A stretch of 5,323 nt of DNA, taken from Beijerinckiaceae bacterium (lineage in GTDB: Bacteria > Pseudomonadota > Alphaproteobacteria > Rhizobiales > Beijerinckiaceae). The stretch is from positions 1 through 5,323 of the forward strand of contig DAICZI010000153.1 of assembly GCA_027311205.1 (NCBI GenBank), given 5' to 3'. The position numbers and the translations under genes were made by a program. Shown here piece after piece: positions 1-5,323 of the stretch. The notes below the pieces were generated by a model, which did not search any database, was not told where the DNA came from, and saw only the letters and a program-made list of their open reading frames with translations. Every line of letters starts with the position of its first letter. Position 1 is the first letter of the stretch.

Positions 1-130
1 GTATAGCCCAACGCCTGTCCAGCCACATGCTCAAGCCCAGATAGATCGCCCCCCACAAGGCCAGCATATTGCCCTGCCCGGCTGCATCAAAATTGAGTCC
101 GAGTAACGCCGACACGCCCGCCAGCACCAT
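1..130 (-). CDS. Possible membrane-protein frame running off the window (new small gene or displaced C-terminus)
   Basis: In the frame +1 relative to the preceding gene, ATG at 130-128 opens a stop-free frame to the window edge, 43 codons long. It overlaps the end of the previous gene by 44 bases. Its peptide is hydrophobic: MVLAGVSALLGLNFD, then a probable helix LALWGAIYLGLSMWL, then DRRWAI. By hand count about 74 percent of its codons end in G or C (32 of 43), like the neighbouring genes. The previous gene's own frame falls to about 36 percent (5 of 14 codons) between 130 and 89. That favours coding in this frame. No Shine-Dalgarno sequence precedes the ATG, and the frame is also open upstream to an ATG near 237, so the start is uncertain. 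I do not recognise the family. It may be a separate overlapping gene, or the C-terminal helix of the vWA/GATase-like protein displaced by a one-base frameshift. Confidence 0.35.
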   Translation of the reverse strand, partial: MVLAGVSALLGLNFDAAGQGNMLALWGAIYLGLSMWLDRRWAI

Positions 131-1997
131 CGGCGATGCGGCGCACCGAGCCGCCACTCGCCCCCGCCAGTGGTGCCAACTTGTGAGTGTCGGAAATGAC
201 ATCCTGAAATTCCAGCGGGTTATCCGCCCCGGCATTCACCAGGGCCGTGAGGATACCATCATCGAGATGATACAGACCCGGCTCGGCAGCCTTGACTTGC
301 TTCCGCCACAGGCCGGGCTCGACCTTGCGGAGCTTCACCACACGGGTCAGGCCGGAAGGCGCGGTCAGCGTCACATCCGGCACGGCGCTTTTCATCGTCT
401 GGCGGGTGATTCTGATCTCTTGGCCGGTGGCTGTCGCGCGCAGCGCCTCCTCTTCAAGATCAGGCTCTTTCATCATCCAGTGCGCCAGACGGCGCAGCAA
501 TTCGAGATAAGGCCCGCCGCCATCATGGTCACGCGCCCATAGCCACATCTGGTCGGAGAGCAGCATGGCGATACGGCCTTTTTTCTCATGGGCCAGCACC
601 AGCAAGGGCTTGCCATCGCCGGTGAGAATATCATCGCCACGAATCATTTTCGCGCCAATGCGCCGATACCACGGACTCCAGTCCGGCTTGCCGGCATTCC
701 AGCCCGGCAGATCGCGCGTGACCGGATGGCGACGCCCCAATTTGCTCAAGCTCACGCCATAGGCCCCGGTGGCGACATGACCATCGGGACTGGCTGGGGC
801 AATATCGCCGAGCGGCGAATAAAACAGGCTGTCGGTCTTGGCAAATTCCGGCCCGGCGGCAATCAGCAAAGCGCCACCATGCCGCACATAGGCGACAATA
901 TTGTCGAGATAGACCTCCGGCAGAATGTTCAGATTGGAATAGCGATCAAAGATGATCAGATCGAAATCCTTGATCTTGTTGCCAAACAGATCAGCCACCG
1001 GAAAAGCAATCAACGACAGTTGATTGACCGGCGTGCCGTCGTTTTTATCGGGCGGGCGCAGAATGGTGAAATGCACCAGATCGACATTGGGATCAGATTT
1101 CAGGATGTTGCGCCACATGCGCTCGCCCTGGTGCGGCTCGCCTGACACCAGCAGCACTTTCAGCTTGTCGCGCACGCCATCCACCGTCAGCACGGCCTGA
1201 TTGTTCAACGTGGTCAATTCGCCTGGCACCGGCTCAACCGAAAGCTCGATGATATTCGGGCCGCCATGGTCGATTTTCACGGGGATTTCCAGCGGCGTCC
1301 CCACAGCGGCGTGGATTTTTCCGGCAGGCTTGCCATCATGCGTGACATCAACCACCACCGGCTCAAAATCTGCACCGGAATCCAGCACTTCGGCACCGAT
1401 GGTCAAATCCTTGCCGACAATCCCGTATTTCGGCGCTTCGGTCAGCTTGATGCGCCGGTCGCGCTCGCCCTTGTGGCCGGTCACCAGCACCTGCAGCGGC
1501 GCATTGACGCCCCACGCTTGCAGCGAGGGCGGAATATCGTGCACCTCGCCATCGGTGATCATGATGACCCCACCGAGCCGCCCCGGCGGCACATCTGCCA
1601 GCCCCTGCGAAAGCGCCCGGAACAGCCGCGTGCCATGGCTGAAACTGTCGGCTTTGGGCAGATCAATCACGCGGGCGTCGATATGGCCCAACGCCGCCAG
1701 TTCGCGGCGCACGCCCGCCAGCGCGGCTGCGGTTTGCGCCGGGCGCTCGCCGATCGATTGGCTGCCGCTATGGTCAACCACGACAGCCACCACATCATTC
1801 AGCGGCGTGCGGTTTTCCTTCACCAGTGACGGGTTGGTCAAAGCCAGCAGCAACAGGCCGAGGGCCAGCGCCCGCAGCAGCGCCGAGGCGCGCCGCGCCA
1901 CAAGGCCCAGCGCCAGCAGCACCAGAACCGCCAGGCCCAGCACTGCCATCACCTGCCAACTGACCTGCGGCGCAAAACTCAGCGAAAGGCCACTCAT
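87..1997 (-). CDS. vWA / glutamine-amidotransferase-like membrane protein, C-terminus apparently shortened
   Basis: This 636-residue protein has two N-terminal helices (about 14-34 and 41-56) around a basic turn (ARRASALLR), which places the rest in the periplasm. Residues 65-175 are a vWA domain with a complete metal (MIDAS) set: D75-x-S77-x-S79 (VVVDHSGSQ), T123 in HGTRLF, D149 in MITDGE. Residues 185-275 look like a beta-sandwich domain. Residues 278-385 are the family hallmark GATase-like region (LLVSGEPHQGERMWRN, DLVHFTILRPPDK, FDLIIFDRYSN, YVRHGGALLIAAGPEF). The position of the nucleophile cysteine is not a cysteine, and the protein has no cysteine at all, so it is not an active amidotransferase. 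Residues 473-510 (KGRIAMLLSDQMWLWARD...) are also conserved in the family. Homologues as I recall them are about 680-700 residues and end in one more helix followed by a WxREGR-like tail; here the frame stops at VTRTQF. It is the fourth member of the MoxR cluster, probably cotranscribed. The ATG at 1997 is the first in frame after a stop. Confidence 0.88.
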   Translation of the reverse strand: MSGLSLSFAPQVSWQVMAVLGLAVLVLLALGLVARRASALLRALALGLLLLALTNPSLVKENRTPLNDVVAVVVDHSGSQSIGERPAQTAAALAGVRRELAALGHIDARVIDLPKADSFSHGTRLFRALSQGLADVPPGRLGGVIMITDGEVHDIPPSLQAWGVNAPLQVLVTGHKGERDRRIKLTEAPKYGIVGKDLTIGAEVLDSGADFEPVVVDVTHDGKPAGKIHAAVGTPLEIPVKIDHGGPNIIELSVEPVPGELTTLNNQAVLTVDGVRDKLKVLLVSGEPHQGERMWRNILKSDPNVDLVHFTILRPPDKNDGTPVNQLSLIAFPVADLFGNKIKDFDLIIFDRYSNLNILPEVYLDNIVAYVRHGGALLIAAGPEFAKTDSLFYSPLGDIAPASPDGHVATGAYGVSLSKLGRRHPVTRDLPGWNAGKPDWSPWYRRIGAKMIRGDDILTGDGKPLLVLAHEKKGRIAMLLSDQMWLWARDHDGGGPYLELLRRLAHWMMKEPDLEEEALRATATGQEIRITRQTMKSAVPDVTLTAPSGLTRVVKLRKVEPGLWRKQVKAAEPGLYHLDDGILTALVNAGADNPLEFQDVISDTHKLAPLAGASGGSVRRIADGAGGRVGVTRTQF

Positions 1998-2070
1998 GGC
2001 TGCACCGGCCAGGATTTACCCGGGCAAGACTTCACCGGCAGGCTCTCGAAATGCACGCGTGCTGGCAAGA
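1998..2070. other. 73-bp intergenic gap with a short palindrome, no terminator
   Basis: This gap separates the DUF4159 stop (2073-2071) from the ATG of the next gene (1997). It holds a perfect 10-bp palindrome, GCACGCGTGC (2053-2062), and two near-copies of GCCGGTGMAG on the minus strand. There is no loop-and-U-run structure typical of an intrinsic terminator. An in-frame TAA eight codons before the ATG rules out an upstream extension of the next gene from the family-like start region, apart from an unlikely CTG. No purine-rich Shine-Dalgarno match is seen just before the ATG (GGCCGGTGCAGCC). I see no clear promoter, so the downstream gene is probably read through from the operon. Confidence 0.5.
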
Positions 2071-4818
2071 TCAATGCGATAACCTCTGCAGAAGATCATG
2101 CACATGCACCTGATCGGCCTTGTAATTGCCGGTCAGAGTGTACATCACCAGATTGATGCCGCCCCGAAACGCCATTTCGCGCTGGTTATCGCCACCCGGC
2201 ACCATCGGGTAGAGCGGCTCGTCATTGTCATCCATGGCCCACGCCCCGGCAAGATCGTTTGAGGTGATGATGATCGGCGACACGCCATCCCCGGCCCGCG
2301 CCGGATGGTTCGCTGCGTTGCCGGTTTCCGGCGGCAAAGCCTCGATCCACGTGTCGCCATTGGCATAGCGCCCGACAAAACGGTTGATCAGAAAGAACGT
2401 CTTGGTCACCACATGGTCGGCGGGCACCCGCTCAAGCGGCGGCACATCGACCCCGGCCAGCAGGTGCCGCAACCACAAGGCCTGCGGGGTTGGCGGCGCA
2501 CCAGGCCGGGCATAGAGCGCATCGCGCGTGTCAAAAATGATTGTGCCGCCATGTTTCATGTAGGCCGCGATCCGCAGCACGCTGGCGGGCGAGGGCTGCG
2601 GCGCGCTGGCGGAAATCGGCCAGTAGAGCAGCGGGTAGAAGCTCAAATCATCACGTCCGGGGTTGACCCCCACTGGCGTGCCCGGATCAAGCGCCGTGCG
2701 CTGATGCAACTCGCGCGACAGCGCCTTCAGGCCAAGGCGGCTGACCCGGTCGAGCTTCGCATCACCCGTGATGACATAAGCCAGCCGCGTATTCAGCGCC
2801 GAGTTGAGATCGCCGCGCGAGATGTCCCTGGCGTGCCCCGGCAGGGGCTGAACCAGAACCAGCCCAAGCGCCAGAAGCCCAAGCATCGCCGCAGCGCCAC
2901 GGCGTCGGCGCCAGGTCATCCCGCCGCTTATCCAGAGCGTCAGCACCCCATCAAGCAAGAATGCCAGCAGTGCCGCAAGCAGCACCGGCAGATGCAGATC
3001 AACCGGCGGCTTGAGCGCAAAACTCTCCGGTTTCAGCCCGGCGGCTGCGAAATCAGCCGCGCCCAGCTTCGCGCCAGGGCCGAGCACATTCAGCGCCACT
3101 TCACTGCCAGCGGGGCCATAGAGACCGGGGGGATGATTCGCATCCGCAACGCTGAGGCCCCGCGGCGGGATCGGGCGGGCGCTCGCCGTTGGCTGGCCTT
3201 CGGTGCCAAAGCCATCCAGCGCCAGACGCGGTTGCAGGGCGGGCATGCCGGCAGTCGGCCTGGCACCAGTTCCGCCCGCCTGCGCGAGGCCGGTGAACCG
3301 GTGCAGCATTTCGACAAAAAACGCCGAGAGCGGCAAATTTGACCATGAAGCATCGGCGCTGACATGCACGAGGATGATCTCGCCATGGCCGCGCTGCGCC
3401 GCCGTCACCAGCGGCGTGCCGTCCTTCAGAGAAACCCAGGTCTTGGCAGTCAGGCCCGGTTCGGGTTCGGCCAGGACCTGACGGCGCACGATGATGTCGT
3501 TGCCGACACTGAGCCCGGCCAGCGGGCTCTTGGGGGACGGCGGCGCGACATGCTTGGGGCGCTCCCAGGACAGCGCCGCGCCAAGCACCCGGTCACCAGT
3601 GCGGATTTTCACCGGCAGAAGATCATCGGCGGAGCCCGCCATATTGAGCCCTGCAAAGCGCACCAGGACGCCGCCTTTGCTGACAAAGCTTTGCAGAGCG
3701 GCGTGGTCGATGGGCGAGGTTTGCCCGACATCGGCCAGCACCAGCATCGTGACTTTCTGTTTCAAAAGGTCATTGATCGGATCGAGGCCATGGCTTTCGC
3801 GCACTTCAGCAAAAGGCGACAGCGCCCGGCGCAGAAAATATGACGGTGACAGCAGCGGCTCGGACACATCGCTTGCCTCGCCATTGACAATGCCGACACG
3901 GCGACGCGCCAGGCGTCCATCTATTAGATGCACCGCCCCGGCCGAGGCTTCGCCAGCGATATCGATCCGCGCCACCTGGTTGCGCAGTTCCAGCGGCAAA
4001 TCGAACGTCGCAGTGGCCGCAGGGCCGCCCTTCAGAGCAAATGCTGCCTTGGCAAGCTCGCGTCCCTTGGCATCGCGCGCCACGACCACGCCCTGGCCGC
4101 GGTCGCCCGGCAGCCCGATGATGCTGGTCGACAGCCCCTCGGGGCCATTGCGCGCGCCCGTGAGCGCCCGCACCTCATGCCCCGTCACCAGCACATGCGA
4201 CCGGGTCAGGCCCGCCAGCGTCCGCGCGAAAGCATCCGCGTGGCCCTGGTCGGTGCCGTCAGCCAACCACACCACCTCGGCACCGGGCGCGTCCGCCAGA
4301 AACTGTTTCAGCGCAGGCACCAGCTTCATGCGATCCGCAACAAAGGGCCTGGGCTCCAATGCCCTCACTTGCCGCAACACCTTGGCAGCGGGTGCCAACT
4401 GGGGCAGCGTCGGTCGCATGAAATCACTGATTGCCACAGCGCGCCCGGCCGACACGGCACCGCGCACCAGCGCTTGGGCTGTGGTGATGCGGCGCGCCCA
4501 GTCAGGCGCAGCGGGCCAGCCGCTGTCGATCAACAGCAGCAGAGGGCCGTTGCCTTTTGGCGCTCTGGGCGGCGGGTTGAGCAATGGCCCCGCCATGGCG
4601 GCAATGACAAGACCTGCCGCCAGCAGCCGCAGCGCCAGCAGCCACCAGGGCGTGCGGGCGGGAGTCTCGCGTCTGGCTTGCAGATCAAGGATCAGTTTCA
4701 GCGGCGGAAAGGTGGTTTCCTTGGGCCGTGGCGGGGTGGCGCGCAGCAGCCACCAGAGCAGCGGCAGGCCGAGCAGCGCCAGCAACACGCCAGGAAAGAG
4801 AAAGCCAAGTGCGGGCAT
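2071..4818 (-). CDS. BatA-like / DUF4159 inner-membrane protein
   Basis: This 915-residue protein has the usual size for the alphaproteobacterial family (about 900-950). Residues 1-85 match the BatA/aerotolerance-regulator N-terminal domain: helix 5-26, a basic loop (TPPRPKE...), helix 58-80. Residues 90-210 resemble a vWA fold, but the metal site is degenerate (DSGWP at 98-102 instead of DxSxS). Residues 306-392 form a Rossmann/GATase-like module (VGIVNGE..., VTMLVLADV, SKGGVLVRFAG). Further helices lie at 608-631 and 641-660, separated by RRRR. Residues 665-905 are the DUF4159 domain (DLNSALNTRLAYVITG, DDLSFYPLLYWPI, MKHGGTIIFDTRD, GGINLVMYTLTGNYKADQVH). By the positive-inside rule the long middle and the DUF4159 domain are both periplasmic. 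No cysteine occurs in the whole protein. The start is set by the TGATG overlap with the upstream stop and by GGAG eight bases before it. Its likely role is as a membrane partner in a MoxR/DUF58 envelope system; the reaction, if any, is unknown. Confidence 0.93.
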   Translation of the reverse strand: MPALGFLFPGVLLALLGLPLLWWLLRATPPRPKETTFPPLKLILDLQARRETPARTPWWLLALRLLAAGLVIAAMAGPLLNPPPRAPKGNGPLLLLIDSGWPAAPDWARRITTAQALVRGAVSAGRAVAISDFMRPTLPQLAPAAKVLRQVRALEPRPFVADRMKLVPALKQFLADAPGAEVVWLADGTDQGHADAFARTLAGLTRSHVLVTGHEVRALTGARNGPEGLSTSIIGLPGDRGQGVVVARDAKGRELAKAAFALKGGPAATATFDLPLELRNQVARIDIAGEASAGAVHLIDGRLARRRVGIVNGEASDVSEPLLSPSYFLRRALSPFAEVRESHGLDPINDLLKQKVTMLVLADVGQTSPIDHAALQSFVSKGGVLVRFAGLNMAGSADDLLPVKIRTGDRVLGAALSWERPKHVAPPSPKSPLAGLSVGNDIIVRRQVLAEPEPGLTAKTWVSLKDGTPLVTAAQRGHGEIILVHVSADASWSNLPLSAFFVEMLHRFTGLAQAGGTGARPTAGMPALQPRLALDGFGTEGQPTASARPIPPRGLSVADANHPPGLYGPAGSEVALNVLGPGAKLGAADFAAAGLKPESFALKPPVDLHLPVLLAALLAFLLDGVLTLWISGGMTWRRRRGAAAMLGLLALGLVLVQPLPGHARDISRGDLNSALNTRLAYVITGDAKLDRVSRLGLKALSRELHQRTALDPGTPVGVNPGRDDLSFYPLLYWPISASAPQPSPASVLRIAAYMKHGGTIIFDTRDALYARPGAPPTPQALWLRHLLAGVDVPPLERVPADHVVTKTFFLINRFVGRYANGDTWIEALPPETGNAANHPARAGDGVSPIIITSNDLAGAWAMDDNDEPLYPMVPGGDNQREMAFRGGINLVMYTLTGNYKADQVHVHDLLQRLSH

Positions 4819-5323
4819 CAGATCCGCTCCATCGCCGCCATGCGACCGGCCAGCGCCATCAAGGCGGCAGCGGCTGGCTGATCGGTGCGATGCACCGCGC
4901 AGCTCCAGCCGAGCTTGCCCGCATGGCCGCTGATCATGGCCCGGTGTTCGGCCAGTCGCGCCTGATAGCTTGCCCGTAAATCCTGCGCCTGGCCAGCCCG
5001 CAGCCGCGCCGGCGAATCTGTGTCAATCAGCACCGTCTGGCCGGAATACGGAAAGCTTTCCTCGACTGGATCAGCAATCAGCAGCAGATGGCCACGCGCC
5101 CCACGGCCGCTCAATCGATCAAGCCCCGCGCAAACGCTGGCCGCCGGGCTGAGGCCATCGGTGAAAATCAGGGCCTGTGCGCGTGGTGGCAGCCCGGCGG
5201 CGGCGGGCCATTCGGCGCGGGCCATCGCCGTATCCTGCCGCGTCATCGTCAGGGCCAGCCGACTCACCATGTCGCGCGCCGCACGCGGCGCCGAACCGTC
5301 GATCAGCCCGACCAGTTCCCCGG
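4818..5323 (-). CDS. DUF58 domain protein, C-terminal part (5' end outside window)
   Basis: The open frame enters at the window edge, with 17 codons before the first in-window ATG (5270), so that ATG is internal. 167 residues are visible (GELVGLIDG... to ...MAAMERI, stop TGA at 4820-4818). The segment ALIFTDGL followed by a stretch on a discriminating loop, then GHLLLIADPVEESFPYSG, a run on AxxLRxxYQxRLxEHR and GWSCAVHRTDQPA, matches from memory the C-terminal half of alphaproteobacterial DUF58 proteins. These are vWA-like and normally about 290-310 residues, so roughly the first 130-140 residues, including the core DUF58 signature, are missing here. No membrane segment is visible, so it is probably cytoplasmic. 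DUF58 proteins are usually encoded next to a MoxR AAA+ ATPase and are thought to be its partner or adaptor; the MoxR gene is expected upstream, outside the window. The stop overlaps the next gene's start (TGATG), which implies one operon and coupled translation. Family assignment is firm; function is unknown. Confidence 0.9.
   Translation of the reverse strand, partial: GELVGLIDGSAPRAARDMVSRLALTMTRQDTAMARAEWPAAAGLPPRAQALIFTDGLSPAASVCAGLDRLSGRGARGHLLLIADPVEESFPYSGQTVLIDTDSPARLRAGQAQDLRASYQARLAEHRAMISGHAGKLGWSCAVHRTDQPAAAALMALAGRMAAMERI
4827..4830 (-). promoter_or_regulatory. Ribosome binding site for the DUF4159 gene
   Basis: On the minus strand GGAG lies eight bases before the ATG at 4818, inside the last codons of the DUF58 gene (ATGGAGCGGATCTGATG). 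Together with the one-base TGATG stop/start overlap this fixes the start and suggests that translation of the two genes is coupled. Confidence 0.7.

Noticed and set aside
843..1166. Active class I glutamine amidotransferase
   Set aside because: The fold resemblance is real, but there is no cysteine nucleophile; the expected region reads AAGPEF, so enzymatic amidotransfer is not supported.
2053..2062. GCACGCGTGC palindrome as a transcription terminator
   Set aside because: A 5-bp half-stem with no loop and no U-run after it on the minus strand; too short to terminate transcription.
1201..2082. 293-codon plus-strand open frame spanning the intergenic gap
   Set aside because: Ser/Thr/Arg-rich translation opposite the vWA domain. 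It crosses the gap only by chance and has no motif.
2305..3342. 345-codon plus-strand open frame
   Set aside because: Arg/Gln-rich, low-complexity product antisense to the DUF4159 domain region, with no domain; a shadow frame.
3491..4933. 480-codon plus-strand open frame opposite the DUF4159 gene
   Set aside because: It lies antisense to a gene with clear family matches. The product is dominated by Ser, Arg, Ala and Pro with no recognisable domain, typical of the mirror frame of a GC-rich gene.
1..5323. Mobile elements, CRISPR arrays, tRNA or rRNA genes
   Set aside because: No inverted-repeat ends, transposase motifs, regular repeats or RNA-gene signatures were seen; the window is almost fully occupied by one operon.

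Overview
The window is GC-rich (by eye around the low 60s percent, not computed) and all convincing genes lie on the minus strand, so it should be read from high to low coordinates. The protein families point to an alphaproteobacterium, most like the Hyphomicrobiales/Rhizobiales and relatives. I cannot name a genus from the sequence.

Layout in transcription order: (1) 5323-4818, the C-terminal part of a DUF58 protein whose start lies outside the window. (2) 4818-2071, a 915-residue inner-membrane protein with a BatA-like N-terminus, a long periplasmic middle and a C-terminal DUF4159 domain. Its ATG overlaps the DUF58 stop in a TGATG junction. (3) After a 73-bp gap, 1997-87, a 636-residue membrane-anchored protein with a von Willebrand A (vWA) domain carrying an intact metal site, followed by a glutamine-amidotransferase-like domain without a catalytic cysteine. 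(4) 130-1, an open frame of membrane-protein character in a different frame, running out of the window. It is either the displaced C-terminal end of gene 3 or the start of another gene.

This order matches the conserved alphaproteobacterial cluster MoxR ATPase - DUF58 - BatA/DUF4159 membrane protein - vWA/GATase-like membrane protein. The MoxR gene would be expected just upstream, beyond base 5323. MoxR AAA+ ATPases usually work with vWA-containing partners. From memory, disruption of the equivalent Rhizobium leguminosarum operon (RL3499-RL3502) affects cell shape and envelope integrity. The likely picture, by inference, is a cytoplasmic ATPase/DUF58 pair acting with two membrane proteins whose large domains face the periplasm. 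The biochemical role is unknown.

The most notable local signal is at the low-coordinate end: gene 3 stops before the C-terminal membrane helix expected for the family, while the coding signal appears to move to the +1 frame at about base 130. No RNA genes, mobile elements, CRISPR arrays, promoters or terminators were found. The only noncoding stretch between clear genes is the 73-bp gap.
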